A stretch of DNA of 64,000 nucleotides from Pseudomonas spelaei (GCF_009724245.1 NZ_WNNK01000023.1:1-64000), one strand, 5' to 3'; positions 8,327-17,740 are shown, counted from the first letter of the stretch. Notes: generated by a model not told the origin, from the letters alone. Program-made: numbers and translations.

Positions 8327-8357
8327 AGCCCCAAGTCTTTCGACCTGGGGCTTTTTC
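8327..8357 (+). terminator. Rho-independent terminator
   Basis: An 11-bp stem (agccccaagtc / gacctggggct, with one mismatch) around a short loop is followed by ttttt. A-tracts on the other side could also make it work for the minus strand, where the tRNA gene ends at 8367. Confidence 0.8.
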
Positions 8358-8366
8358 GTTTGTATC

Positions 8367-8443
8367 TGGTGCACCCGGCGGGATTCGAACCCACGACCCC
8401 TGCCTTCGGAGGGCAGTACTCTATCCAGCTGAGCTACGGATGC
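8367..8443 (-). tRNA. tRNA-Arg (anticodon CCG)
   Basis: The minus strand reads a 77-nt cloverleaf starting GCATCCG and ending CGGGTGC-A-CCA, so the acceptor stem pairs over 7 positions and CCA is encoded. The T-loop GGTTCGAATCC is present, and the anticodon stem CTGCC/GGCAG encloses the loop CTCCGAA, giving anticodon CCG, which reads CGG arginine codons. No attachment-site duplication or integrase is seen nearby. Confidence 0.97.
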
Positions 8444-8812
8444 TTGTGCGGGCGACATCATACCCATGTCGACCTTGGGCGTCCATGCTGGTTTTTGGCC
8501 GTCTGCCAGTGGGATTCTGGAGTACCACGGCCCTACGTCAGGCGGTACGTGTCGGTGGCGCTGAATCAGGCACCTGTACGCTGATCAGAAAAATCCGGCA
8601 AATGCGCCGTTTTCGTTCTTTTTTTCGAACAGACTATTGTCCTTTACCCCCATTGATCCTAGGATTCGTTTGAGATTTCAAACGCTCTGTCTCCCGTGCG
8701 CTATGTATATGCTGGCGCCCAGTGACTGATTTCCCTGACGGCAGCCCGAAAGGCGCCTTTCAACAACTCTAATTTGCTCCGCGCGCGCGCGGTGCTGTTA
8801 AGGAAAGCCGAC
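8444..8812. other. Gene-free region upstream of gabD
   Basis: This 369-bp interval contains no convincing gene. It should carry the tRNA-Arg promoter on the minus strand and the gabD promoter on the plus strand. An AT-rich core lies at 8615-8710. The alternating gcgcgcgcgc tract just before gabD is notable. I see no sigma54 -24/-12 element. Confidence 0.6.
8667..8684. promoter_or_regulatory. Perfect inverted repeat upstream of gabD
   Basis: Two perfect 7-bp arms (cgtttga / tcaaacg) separated by 4 bp lie about 130 bp before the gabD start. There is no T-run, so it is more likely an operator than a terminator. The cognate regulator is unknown. Confidence 0.4.
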
Positions 8813-10255
8813 ATGCAGCTTAAAGACACCCAGTTGTTCCGCCAGCAAGCCTTTATTGATGGCGCTTGGGTTGATGCGGATAACGGTCAAACGATCAAGG
8901 TCAATAACCCTGCCACCGGTGAGATTCTGGGCACGGTGCCGAAGATGGGCGCTGCCGAAACCCGCCGTGCTATCGAAGCGGCTGACAAGGCCCTGCCGGC
9001 CTGGCGTGCACTGACCGCTAAGGACCGCGCGAACAAGCTGCGCCGCTGGTTTGAGCTGATCATCGAGAACCAGGATGACCTGGCGCGCCTGATGACCCTG
9101 GAACAAGGCAAGCCGCTGGCCGAAGCCAAGGGCGAAATCGTCTACGCCGCCTCGTTCATCGAGTGGTTCGCCGAAGAAGCCAAGCGCGTCTACGGTGACG
9201 TGATTCCTGGCCATCAGCCCGACAAGCGCCTGATCGTGATCAAGCAGCCGATTGGCGTGACCGCAGCGATTACGCCGTGGAACTTCCCGGCCGCGATGAT
9301 CACCCGTAAAGCCGGCCCGGCCCTGGCTGCCGGTTGCACCATGGTCCTCAAGCCGGCGTCGCAAACCCCGTTTTCCGCGTTCGCCCTGGCTGAACTGGCC
9401 CAGCGTGCCGGCATTCCGAAAGGCGTGTTCAGTGTGGTCTCCGGCAGTGCCGGCGACATCGGCAGCGAGCTGACCAGCAACCCGATCGTGCGCAAGCTGT
9501 CCTTCACCGGCTCCACTGAAATCGGTCGCCAACTGATGGCCGAGTGCGCCAAGGACATCAAGAAAGTCTCCCTGGAACTGGGCGGCAACGCACCGTTCAT
9601 CGTGTTCGACGACGCAGACCTGGATAAGGCCGTCGAAGGCGCGATCATCTCCAAGTACCGCAACAACGGCCAGACCTGTGTCTGTGCCAACCGCTTGTAC
9701 ATTCAGGATTCGGTGTACGACGCGTTCGCCGAAAAACTCAAAGTGGCCGTGGCCAAGCTCAAGATCGGCAACGGTCTGGAAGAAGGCACCACCACGGGCC
9801 CGCTGATCGACGAAAAAGCCGTGGCCAAGGTTCAGGAGCACATTGCTGATGCCCTGAGTAAAGGCGCGACCCTGTTGGCGGGCGGCAAGGTGATGGAAGG
9901 CAACTTCTTCGAGCCGACCATCCTGGTCAACGTGCCGAAAAATGCGGCCGTGGCCAAGGAAGAAACCTTCGGTCCGCTGGCACCGCTGTTCCGCTTCAAA
10001 GACGAAGCCGAAGTGATCGCCATGTCCAACGACACCGAGTTCGGCCTGGCTTCCTACTTCTATGCGCGTGACCTGGGCCGTGTGTTCCGTGTGGCTGAAG
10101 CCCTGGAATACGGCATGGTCGGCGTCAACACCGGGTTGATCTCCAACGAAGTGGCGCCGTTCGGCGGCATCAAGGCCTCGGGCCTGGGCCGTGAAGGTTC
10201 CAAGTACGGGATCGAGGATTACCTGGAAATCAAATACCTCTGCCTGGGTATCTAA
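8813..10255 (+). CDS. gabD: NADP-dependent succinate-semialdehyde dehydrogenase
   Basis: GabD oxidises succinate semialdehyde to succinate, the last step of GABA catabolism. The 480-residue protein from the ATG at 8813 has the usual GabD length and begins MQLKDTQLFRQQAFIDGAW. Visible aldehyde dehydrogenase motifs are the cofactor region ITPWNFPAAMITRK, the catalytic glutamate in LELGGNAPF and the catalytic cysteine in NNGQTCVCANR. Translation from an upstream in-frame start at 8774 is unlikely because it adds a non-family N-terminus. gabT follows 185 bp later on the same strand. Confidence 0.96.
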   Translation: MQLKDTQLFRQQAFIDGAWVDADNGQTIKVNNPATGEILGTVPKMGAAETRRAIEAADKALPAWRALTAKDRANKLRRWFELIIENQDDLARLMTLEQGKPLAEAKGEIVYAASFIEWFAEEAKRVYGDVIPGHQPDKRLIVIKQPIGVTAAITPWNFPAAMITRKAGPALAAGCTMVLKPASQTPFSAFALAELAQRAGIPKGVFSVVSGSAGDIGSELTSNPIVRKLSFTGSTEIGRQLMAECAKDIKKVSLELGGNAPFIVFDDADLDKAVEGAIISKYRNNGQTCVCANRLYIQDSVYDAFAEKLKVAVAKLKIGNGLEEGTTTGPLIDEKAVAKVQEHIADALSKGATLLAGGKVMEGNFFEPTILVNVPKNAAVAKEETFGPLAPLFRFKDEAEVIAMSNDTEFGLASYFYARDLGRVFRVAEALEYGMVGVNTGLISNEVAPFGGIKASGLGREGSKYGIEDYLEIKYLCLGI

Positions 10256-10440
10256 CCCGGCAAGGCATTGCGTTAAACGCAAAGGGCACGAGAGCGCTGT
10301 CCCTTTGCGTGCTTCAAAACGTTATTCGAAGTGGCCGGGAAAGCTGTGGCAGTCGATCATCGCATGCTGCCGTAGTTGCCTCCCCGCCACGTATTCCTTG
10401 GACCACGCCGCCCGATGAGCGGTGCATGAGGACTTTTTTG

Positions 10441-11721
10441 ATGAGCAAGACCAACGCTTCCCTGATGAAACGCCGCGAAGCCGCTGTACCGCGCGGTGTT
10501 GGCCAGATTCACCCGATCTTCGCCGAGTCGGCGAAGAACGCCACCGTGACCGACGTTGAAGGTCGCGAGTTCATCGACTTCGCCGGCGGTATCGCCGTGC
10601 TGAACACCGGTCACCTGCACCCGAAAATCATCGCGGCCGTGACCGCGCAGTTGAACAAGCTGACGCACACCTGCTTCCAGGTGCTGGCCTACGAGCCTTA
10701 CGTGGAATTGTGCGAGAAAGTGAACGCCAAGGTGCCCGGCGATTTCGCCAAGAAAACCCTGCTGGTCACCACCGGTTCCGAAGCGGTAGAAAACGCCGTG
10801 AAAATCGCCCGTGCCGCCACTGGCCGTGCCGGTGTGATCGCCTTCACCGGTGCTTACCACGGCCGCACCATGATGACCCTGGGCCTGACCGGTAAAGTCG
10901 TGCCGTACTCGGCCGGCATGGGCCTGATGCCAGGCGGTATCTTCCGCGCGCTGTACCCGAATGAACTGCACGGCGTGAGCGTGGATGATTCCATCGCCAG
11001 CATCGAACGCATCTTCAAAAACGATGCCGAGCCGCGTGACATCGCTGCCATCATCATCGAGCCGGTCCAGGGTGAAGGCGGTTTCTACGTCGCCCCTAAA
11101 GCCTTCATGAAGCGCCTGCGCGAACTGTGCGACAAGCACGGCATCCTGCTGATCGCCGACGAAGTGCAAACCGGTGCCGGCCGTACCGGTACCTTCTTCG
11201 CCATGGAGCAGATGGGCGTTGCCGCCGACCTGACCACCTTCGCCAAATCCATCGCCGGCGGCTTCCCGCTGGCCGGTGTGTGTGGCAAGGCTGAATACAT
11301 GGACGCCATTGCCCCCGGCGGCCTGGGCGGTACCTACGCCGGTAGCCCGATCGCTTGCGCCGCGGCCCTGGCCGTGATGGAAGTGTTTGAAGAAGAGCAC
11401 CTGCTGGACCGCTGCAAGGCCGTGGGTGAGCACCTGGTGACTGGCCTGAAAGCGATCCAGGCCAAGTACCCGGTGATCGGTGACGTGCGTGCCCTGGGTG
11501 CGATGATCGCGGTCGAGCTGTTCGAAGACGGCGACACCCACAAGCCGAACGCTGCCGCCGTTGCCTCCGTGGTCGCGAAGGCTCGCGACAAGGGCTTGAT
11601 CCTGCTGTCTTGCGGTACCTACGGCAACGTGTTGCGCGTACTGGTTCCGCTGACCTCGCCGGACGAGCAGTTGAACAAAGGCCTGGCGATCATCGAAGAG
11701 TGCTTCTCTGAGCTGGCGTAA
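10441..11721 (+). CDS. gabT: 4-aminobutyrate aminotransferase
   Basis: GabT transfers the amino group of GABA to 2-oxoglutarate, giving succinate semialdehyde for GabD. The 426-residue protein has class III aminotransferase hallmarks: TGSEAVENAVKIAR, the FTGAYHGRTMMTLGLTGK block, the PLP-aspartate motif LLIADEVQTGAGRTGT and the PLP lysine in TFAKSIAGGFPL. The start MSKTNASLMKRR fits the family, so the longer upstream frame is not used. It ends at a bidirectional terminator shared with the minus-strand metallophore-like operon. Confidence 0.96.
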   Translation: MSKTNASLMKRREAAVPRGVGQIHPIFAESAKNATVTDVEGREFIDFAGGIAVLNTGHLHPKIIAAVTAQLNKLTHTCFQVLAYEPYVELCEKVNAKVPGDFAKKTLLVTTGSEAVENAVKIARAATGRAGVIAFTGAYHGRTMMTLGLTGKVVPYSAGMGLMPGGIFRALYPNELHGVSVDDSIASIERIFKNDAEPRDIAAIIIEPVQGEGGFYVAPKAFMKRLRELCDKHGILLIADEVQTGAGRTGTFFAMEQMGVAADLTTFAKSIAGGFPLAGVCGKAEYMDAIAPGGLGGTYAGSPIACAAALAVMEVFEEEHLLDRCKAVGEHLVTGLKAIQAKYPVIGDVRALGAMIAVELFEDGDTHKPNAAAVASVVAKARDKGLILLSCGTYGNVLRVLVPLTSPDEQLNKGLAIIEECFSELA

Positions 11722-11745
11722 CGCCTGAGCCGTGAGGCTCATTCA

Positions 11746-11781
11746 AAAAAGCCGCTGACGCTAACGCTCAGCGGCTTTTTC
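11746..11781. terminator. Bidirectional terminator between gabT and the minus-strand operon
   Basis: A stem of at least 8 bp (gccgctga / tcagcggc) is flanked by an A-run on the left and a T-run on the right, so it can act on both strands. The stop codon of the minus-strand PLP enzyme at 11761-11763 lies inside its loop region. Confidence 0.85.
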
Positions 11782-12795
11782 GTTTTCGGTTGCGACGCGT
11801 GTGGGAGATGCCGGAGCCAGCCACTGTGCCAATTCGCGACTCACCTGCGGTGCAAACAGTTGGTGGGCGGCCATCCACTCATCATTGAATACCGTCTCCA
11901 GGTATTTCTCGCCGCCATCGCACACCAGCGCCACGATCACGCTGTGTGCCGGCGCGCGTTGCGCTTGACGCAACGCCTGGTAGATCACCCCGCCGGCCGA
12001 TCCGCCCACCAGCAGGCCGTGATGACGGGCCAGGTAGCGAGCCGTCTCGAAGGCTTGCGAGTCGCTGACGGTCAGCCCTTGATCGATCAGCTCGTAATCA
12101 ACCAGAGCACCGATTTCGGCACCCTCGGGTGTGCCTGTACCCGACTGGTGATAGGGCGCGCCAGGGCCGCCAAAAATCACTGAGCCGCACGGTTCGACGC
12201 CAATGACTTGCAGGACGCTGGCCGGGTGCTTCAAGGCGCGTGCGGTGCCGCACAGCGAGCCGCCGGTGCCGACGGCACCTACCAGGTAATGGATTTCGTC
12301 GCCCAGTTCGGCCCGCAGCTCTTCGGCCAATGCACGGTAGCCATTGGCGTTGGCCGGGTTGTGATGCTGCTGGGTCCAATAGGCGCCTTGCTCTTGGGCG
12401 ATGCGGCCAGCGGTAGCGTCGCGGTCGGCAGTGGCCAGTCCTGCGTCAGGCTCACCGACCCGTACCAGTTGTGCGCCATACGCCTGCATGCCACGCAGCT
12501 TATCGGGGCTGGAGTGATGATCGACCACGGCGGTGAAGCGGTAGCCACGTTCGGCGGCGATCAAGGCCAGCCCCAGTCCGGTGTTGCCTGAGGTCGACTC
12601 GACAATCCAGCCGCCTGGCTTGAGTTGGCCCGACGCTTCGGCTTCATCGATCATCTGCCTGGCCATGCGGATTTTCGCGGTGCCCGTGGGGTTGAACTGT
12701 TCCAGTTTGAGCAGCACACACGAGCCGTTGGCAGTGACGCACAGTTGCAGCAGCGGCGAGCCGCCGATCAGTTCTGAGATGTGGGTCTTGATCAT
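11761..12795 (-). CDS. SbnA-like PLP enzyme (2,3-diaminopropionate biosynthesis), cysteine-synthase fold
   Basis: The 344-residue protein has the cysteine synthase family layout: PLP lysine in NPTGTAKIRMA (Lys41), the substrate loop STSGNTG (68-74), the phosphate-binding GAVGTGGSLCG and a C-terminal GGSAGG. In place of the usual CysK SxKDR sequence it has TAKIRMA. SbnA enzymes join O-phosphoserine and glutamate to N-(1-amino-1-carboxy-2-ethyl)-glutamate, the precursor of L-2,3-diaminopropionate, and an SbnB-like partner lies in the same operon. That context is why I prefer SbnA over a plain cysteine synthase. The ATG at 12795 overlaps the aminotransferase stop by 4 bp. Last gene of the operon. 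Confidence 0.75.
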   Translation of the reverse strand: MIKTHISELIGGSPLLQLCVTANGSCVLLKLEQFNPTGTAKIRMARQMIDEAEASGQLKPGGWIVESTSGNTGLGLALIAAERGYRFTAVVDHHSSPDKLRGMQAYGAQLVRVGEPDAGLATADRDATAGRIAQEQGAYWTQQHHNPANANGYRALAEELRAELGDEIHYLVGAVGTGGSLCGTARALKHPASVLQVIGVEPCGSVIFGGPGAPYHQSGTGTPEGAEIGALVDYELIDQGLTVSDSQAFETARYLARHHGLLVGGSAGGVIYQALRQAQRAPAHSVIVALVCDGGEKYLETVFNDEWMAAHQLFAPQVSRELAQWLAPASPTRVATENEKAAER

Positions 12796-13946
12796 GACGA
12801 CCTCTGGGGAGATGAAAAAACAGGTGGCGGGCTCAACGTTTCGACGGCCCGAAGCAGGCTGCCGAGAAATCGATCGTTCTGTGCCTCCTGGCCCAGCGAG
12901 ACCCGGATGAAGTTCGCGTACCCCGGCTCGCGCCAGGCTTTGACGATGAAGCCGTCCTTGAGCAGTTCGTTGACCACGAGCAGGCCGTTGCACCCGGTGT
13001 CGATGAACAGGAAGTTCGCCTGGGAAGGGGCTACCCGAAAGCCGGCATCGTTCAGTGCGGTGCTCATGCGCTGGCGCTGCGCCTGGACAAACGCCTGGCT
13101 GCGCGCCAGGTGTTCGTGGTCGAGCCAAGCGGCCAAGGCGGCGTCCTGGGCCAGTTGGTTGACGTTGTACGGTGTGCGCACCCGATGCAGGGCATCGATC
13201 AGGTCGGGATGGGACGCAATGCCGTAACCCACGCGCAGCCCCGCCAGGCCATAGGCCTTGGAAAAGGTCCGCAACACGATCCAGGGCCGTGACTGGGCGC
13301 CGAGAATAGCCAGGGCATCGGCCTGGTCGACGGCAAACTCGTAGTAAGCCTCGTCGATGACCAACAAGGTGTCTTGCTCGGCCGCCGCCACCAAGTCCCG
13401 CAATTCGGAACCAGACAGCGCGGTACCCACGGGATTGGACGGGGTGCTCAACAAGAGCATTTTGGTGTGTAGCGCCAGGGCGGTTTGCCAGGCCTGGAGG
13501 TTGAAACCGAAGTCGTGGTTGGGCAGCACTTTATCGACGTGGGCGCCCATCATCCGCGGGAAAATTTCGTGCAGGCCGAAACAGGGTTGCTGGGTGACGA
13601 CGCGTTCGCCAGGATCGAGAAACGCCAGGCACAGCAGCTCCAGGATATTTTCCGAACCGTTGCCGAGGATAATCCGCGCCGGGTCAACATCCAGGTGTTG
13701 CCCCAGTAGTCGTCGCAGCGCCTTGCCGGTAGGGTCGGGGTAGCGTTCCAGGCCGGCGCCTGTGCAGGCGGTAATGACGCGGGCGGCCGCTGGCGAGATG
13801 CCCAACGGGTTTTCACAGTTCGACAGCTTGGCGACGTTTGGCGCGGTGAGCGTCTGTGGATCGGCCCCCGGGTCATAAAGTGGCAGGTCGCGCACACTGG
13901 GACGGATCAGCGCTTGGAGGCGGTGATGATCGTGGAGGTCATGCAT
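12792..13946 (-). CDS. HisC/CobD-like class I/II aminotransferase
   Basis: The 384-residue fold-type I PLP enzyme has HisC-type motifs: NCENPLGISPAA, ILGNGSENILELLCLAF, STPSNPVGTALS, VIDEAYYEF, and the PLP lysine in RTFSKAYGLAGLRVGYG. Histidine biosynthesis genes are absent around it, and it overlaps both neighbours in the metallophore-like operon. A role in tailoring a diaminopropionate-derived product is therefore more likely than histidinol-phosphate transamination. The substrate cannot be read from sequence. Confidence 0.75.
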   Translation of the reverse strand: MHDLHDHHRLQALIRPSVRDLPLYDPGADPQTLTAPNVAKLSNCENPLGISPAAARVITACTGAGLERYPDPTGKALRRLLGQHLDVDPARIILGNGSENILELLCLAFLDPGERVVTQQPCFGLHEIFPRMMGAHVDKVLPNHDFGFNLQAWQTALALHTKMLLLSTPSNPVGTALSGSELRDLVAAAEQDTLLVIDEAYYEFAVDQADALAILGAQSRPWIVLRTFSKAYGLAGLRVGYGIASHPDLIDALHRVRTPYNVNQLAQDAALAAWLDHEHLARSQAFVQAQRQRMSTALNDAGFRVAPSQANFLFIDTGCNGLLVVNELLKDGFIVKAWREPGYANFIRVSLGQEAQNDRFLGSLLRAVETLSPPPVFSSPQRSS

Positions 13947-15321
13947 GGCCGTGTATTCCTTGCTCGGGCAGGGTTTGGCTCAGGGCCTTGAGTTGTTTCT
14001 CGAACGACCACACCAGCAACAGGGCCGTGGCTGCCAGACCGATTGCCAAGCCGCTCCACACACCGAAGATGCCATAAGGGCTGACGATGCCCAGCAGGTA
14101 GGCCGCGGGAAGGCCCACCAGCCAATAGCCCAACAACGAAATGCGGAACGGCCCGGCGGTGTCGCCGATCCCCCGCAGGATCCCGTTGCCGATGTTCTGG
14201 CTGGCGTCGAAGATCTGCAGCACGATGGCAATCAACAGACCGGTGGCTGCCAGTTGCACCGCGTCCAGGTTGTCGGCGTGATCGACACTGATGAACAGCG
14301 AGACCACCTGTTCGGGAATCAAGGCGTAAGGAATCGCGAACAACACCATGGTCACCAGGCCCATCACCAGCGCCAGATGGCCCAGCATACGGGCGCGTTG
14401 GTACTGGCCGATGCCGCAGGCCTCGCTGATATGAATCGAGGCGGCGTGGGAGATGCCGGCGGAAAACATGAACACGATGTAGATGATCTGGTTGAGCACG
14501 GTTTGTGCCGCCAGGGCCTCCATGCCCAGGGTGCCGATCAACAGCGTCAGCACGCTGAAAAAACCGGCTTCGCTGGCGTAGGTGCCGGCAATCGGTAACC
14601 CGAGTTTCCACACGGCCTTGATCTCGGCCCAGGAGAACGTCAACTGCGACAGCACGAAGTAGCCGGACAACCTGCGGTTGCATAGCACCACTCCCAGGAA
14701 CATCAGGCACGACAGAAAAAACACCACGACGCTGGTGATTGCCACGCCCTCGAAGCCATAGGCTGCGAAGCCGAACTTGCCGTACACCAGCACGTAGTTC
14801 AGGCCCGCCGTCAGGGCAATGGAGATCAGTGTGATGGCCAGCAAAGGGCCGGGGTATTTGAGGCCGACGGTGAAGTGGCGCAAGGTCTGAAACCATAGGC
14901 AAGGCAGCAAACCCGGTGCCAGGATCAGCAGAAATCCGGCGGCATTGGCTGCAACGCTCGCGTCCTGGCCGAGCCAGGTCAGGGGTTTTTCCAGCACCAG
15001 CAACACCGCGATGAATACCAGGCCGCTGACGGTCGCCCAGAACATTCCGGCCACCAGCAGTGCTCGTACGCGCACCTCATCGCCCCGGGCATTGGCCTCT
15101 GCCACGAGATTGCTGACACCGGTGACCAACCCGGTGCCGGTGGTGCGTAGCTGGTTGAACAGAGCGATGGCCAGGCCGCCTGCGGCCAATTCCTTGGCGC
15201 CCAGGGTGCCGAGCACCACGACGTCGATGGTGGTGAGGGCAACATAAGCCAGATTGGTGAGGATCAGCGGCAGTGCGAGGTACAGCAGTGCGGCGGATTC
15301 TTTCCTCCACAAGGTCACCAT
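13939..15321 (-). CDS. MATE-family efflux transporter
   Basis: This 460-residue protein shows about twelve hydrophobic segments and the MATE N-terminal pattern (LALPLILTNLAYVALTTIDVVVLG, followed by LAAGGLAIALFNQL). MATE proteins export organic cations or metabolites using Na+ or H+ gradients. It overlaps the SbnB-like gene upstream by 7 bp and the aminotransferase downstream by 8 bp, which makes it the likely exporter of the product made by this operon. No substrate can be inferred beyond that. Confidence 0.88.
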   Translation of the reverse strand: MVTLWRKESAALLYLALPLILTNLAYVALTTIDVVVLGTLGAKELAAGGLAIALFNQLRTTGTGLVTGVSNLVAEANARGDEVRVRALLVAGMFWATVSGLVFIAVLLVLEKPLTWLGQDASVAANAAGFLLILAPGLLPCLWFQTLRHFTVGLKYPGPLLAITLISIALTAGLNYVLVYGKFGFAAYGFEGVAITSVVVFFLSCLMFLGVVLCNRRLSGYFVLSQLTFSWAEIKAVWKLGLPIAGTYASEAGFFSVLTLLIGTLGMEALAAQTVLNQIIYIVFMFSAGISHAASIHISEACGIGQYQRARMLGHLALVMGLVTMVLFAIPYALIPEQVVSLFISVDHADNLDAVQLAATGLLIAIVLQIFDASQNIGNGILRGIGDTAGPFRISLLGYWLVGLPAAYLLGIVSPYGIFGVWSGLAIGLAATALLLVWSFEKQLKALSQTLPEQGIHGHA

Positions 15322-16313
15322 AGCTTGACCCTCTGGCCACGGTTTTTCGCCAGTGCCTGCTCAGCCATCAGGCGGCCGAGCGCGACGTCGGTCACCACCA
15401 TGCCGCTGTTGTAGGCGAACACGATGTCGCGGGCATTGCGCCGTGCCGGGGCATTGCCCAGCAAGATGTCAGGCAACTCGGCGTCGACGGCGGGCAGGCT
15501 GCCGTCAGGCTTGGCCAGGTCAGTGCAGGTGACCTGCATCTGGGAGGTGTCGGTGGTGATGCGGTAGTCGGCGCCGTGCAGGACGTCGGCGTCCACGCCA
15601 TACCCGACCAGCACCGCCACGGCACCGGGCTTGAGCCAGGTGTGGCGCACTTGCTCGCGGGCTGAAAGCCCGGCGACGCCGAGGATGATGTCGGCCTCTG
15701 CGGCGGCTTTGGCCAGGTCTTCAACCACCTCGACATCGCGCTCGGGGTAGTGACGCTTAAGGTTCTCGCGGACCGCCTTCAGCCCTTCGGTGTAGTGGCC
15801 GTAGACGCACAGCCGCTCCAGCTTGGGCAATGCGGCGAGCAGCATTGGCAGGGCAATCTGGCCTTGCACGCCGGTACCGACGACCAGGGCTGTGCGAGCA
15901 TCGGGGCAGGCGGCCCGGGCAAACAATGCAGAGGTGGCCGAGGTACGCAGCGGTCCGAGTTTGACCACATCCATCAGCGCAATCGGTCGGCCCGTCAGGT
16001 CATCGCAGAGGAAGATGAACGAATGGAATTGGTAAGCGTCACGGCTGCGTTGTGGGTCATGTTCGTAGACGACTTTAAAGCCCACCGTGTTGCTCGCGCC
16101 GTCGCGACCGACCATGGAGTAGCTGATGGAGTGTCGATCACGGGGTTCGACGATGGTCTTCAACGGGTTCTGGGAGTCGCCGTCGCGCAGTGCTTTGTAA
16201 GCGTTCTCGACCACCTCCAGTACCCTCTGATAGCTGATGGGCAGGTCTTCAAGGGCGGCTTGTGGCAGCACCCATAAGTCGCCGGGGCCGAGGTGTTGGT
16301 TAGGCATGTTCAC
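15315..16313 (-). CDS. SbnB-like dehydrogenase, ornithine cyclodeaminase / mu-crystallin family
   Basis: The 332-residue protein shows the ornithine cyclodeaminase fold: FKVVYEHDPQRSRDAYQFHS near 80-100, GPLRTSATSALFAR, the Rossmann motif VVGTGVQGQIALP (about 143-155), then ADIILGVAGLSAREQ. SbnB of Staphylococcus oxidises and hydrolyses the SbnA product to L-2,3-diaminopropionate and 2-oxoglutarate. Co-transcription with an SbnA-like gene is the main reason for that call, since fold alone would also allow ornithine cyclodeaminase or alanine dehydrogenase. It starts 31 bp after the decarboxylase gene. Confidence 0.78.
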   Translation of the reverse strand: MNMPNQHLGPGDLWVLPQAALEDLPISYQRVLEVVENAYKALRDGDSQNPLKTIVEPRDRHSISYSMVGRDGASNTVGFKVVYEHDPQRSRDAYQFHSFIFLCDDLTGRPIALMDVVKLGPLRTSATSALFARAACPDARTALVVGTGVQGQIALPMLLAALPKLERLCVYGHYTEGLKAVRENLKRHYPERDVEVVEDLAKAAAEADIILGVAGLSAREQVRHTWLKPGAVAVLVGYGVDADVLHGADYRITTDTSQMQVTCTDLAKPDGSLPAVDAELPDILLGNAPARRNARDIVFAYNSGMVVTDVALGRLMAEQALAKNRGQRVKLW

Positions 16314-16344
16314 CGTGTTCTCCTGTGAATGATGGCCTGAACAT

Positions 16345-17709
16345 TCAGGCCAGGTGGTCCAGCTTCCAGTGCAGGTGTTGAGCGTGCAGGCGCACGGCGA
16401 CTTTTTGCGGCAGCGGGACGCCGTGGAAAGGCGATTCGTTGGAGTCCATCTGATACCCGGCGGTGTTGAGGTAAATCAGCAGGTCGCCGGGTTGGATAGG
16501 CTGGTTGAAGGTGACCTTGCGCCAGGTGAGCATGTCGCTGTCCAGGCACGTGGCACCGCCAATGCAGGCTACGAACGGCGAAGCGTCACGCGCAGAGGCC
16601 GTCAGCAGCAGCGGCTCGGGCAGGAACTCGCTGTTGAACCACTGTTCGGAGAGGCTGAAGCTGCTGCCCTGTACCGTGACGTGGGCGTAGCCGTCGGTGG
16701 AGCGACGGTCCTTGACGCCCTGGACGCGGAAGAGGCTCAGGCCCGCCTGATCCAGCAGCGCTCGGCCTGGTTCGATGATCAATGCGATGTGATGCGCCTG
16801 CGCCTTTTTCGCCAGGCTTGTGTGACCGTCGACGGCGCTGGCGAGTACATCCTCCAGAGCTTGTGCGCCCGAGCGCAGCGCACCATAGGGATAGAAACCA
16901 CCGAAGGTTTTCTGGCCGTGGTAGTGCTCAGGGCTGTCTTGCCTGGTGAAGGTTCGCCAGTGTTCGGGCGACACGTAGCTCACCGCAAAGCCGCCGCCCA
17001 GGTTGACTTGGCGACACGTGGGCAGGCCGCTGTGGCGGCAGCGATCGATCAGGTGGCTGGCGGTGTGTGCCCGCGCTTGCGGGCAGTAGCCGCTCAGGTG
17101 AAAGGAAAAGCCTTCAAGGATCAATCTGTCGGTGTGCTCTCGGCAGAATGTCACGGCCTGGTCGCATTCGCTGTCGGTCATGCCGAAGCGGCTGTGGGCC
17201 TGGGTGTCGGGACGGTAGCGCAACAGCAGGCGGGCCTGGACGTGCCGTGACTGTGCCAGGTGATACACGCGGTGCAGTTCGTTCAGGGAGTCGATGGCCA
17301 GCAGGCATTAATGGGTCAGGCACAGGCTCAGTAGATGATCGGTTTTCTGTGGGCCGGAGACGCCGATGTCGCGCCCGATGATGCCACCGGCCAAGGCCCT
17401 TTCCAGTTCCTCGGTACTGGCTACGTCGATGCCGATACGGCGTTCGGAGCAGGTTCTGACGAAGCTGTCAGCCTTGTTGGCTTTCTTGGCGAACAGCACG
17501 CTGCCGCAGACTTGCGCCCGGGTGAAGGCCTGCTGGAACTGTTTGATATTGGCCTCCAGGATCTGCGGAAATATCAGGTGCAGCGGCGAGCCAAGGCCTT
17601 CCACCCACTCATGGAGCTTCTGTCGATGTTCGTTCAACAGTTGTTCCACCCACGGATGGCGCAGGCTGGGCAGCGCCGGTGAGGCGGTTGGGGTGATTGG
17701 GCGAGTCAT
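16345..17709 (-). pseudogene. Y4yA-type PLP-dependent decarboxylase interrupted by one in-frame TAA
   Basis: The frame from the ATG at 17709 runs to 16345 with a single in-frame TAA as codon 134 (17308-17310). Reading through it gives about 454 residues, a normal length for alanine-racemase-fold (fold III) decarboxylases. The N-terminal part has the PLP lysine motif LFAKKANKAD (Lys75/76). The C-terminal part continues with LILEGFSFHLSG, QVNLGGGFAVSY, IIEPGRALLDQAG and the dimer-interface stretch FVACIGGATCLDSDML. The layout resembles Y4yA proteins of rhizobial siderophore-like loci. Both halves are otherwise intact and in frame, so this is a recent nonsense mutation, a sequencing error or programmed readthrough. 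Restart at an internal GTG (17268) would lack the PLP lysine. Confidence 0.8.
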
Positions 17710-17740
17710 CTACGTTCCTTGTGATGTCCTGAGGGCGGGC

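Noticed and set aside
8367-8443. tRNA-Arg as an integration site for a genomic island
   Set aside because: No duplicated tRNA 3' end, integrase or compositional shift is seen on either side.
8798-10282. 494-codon minus-strand frame opposite gabD
   Set aside because: Antisense shadow of a perfectly conserved GabD; the product has no recognisable features.
10357-11742. 461-codon minus-strand frame opposite gabT
   Set aside because: Antisense shadow of GabT with His/Gln-rich low-information sequence.
11761-12795. Plain cysteine synthase (CysK/CysM)
   Set aside because: The PLP-lysine segment differs from typical CysK, and the gene is coupled to an SbnB-like gene, receptor and exporter behind a Fur-like box.
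12792-13946. Housekeeping histidinol-phosphate aminotransferase hisC
   Set aside because: No other his genes are nearby and the gene is embedded by overlaps in an iron-related operon.
17308-17310. Selenocysteine or frameshift explanation for the interrupted decarboxylase
   Set aside because: The stop is TAA, not TGA, so selenocysteine does not apply, and the two halves are in the same frame, so no frameshift is involved.
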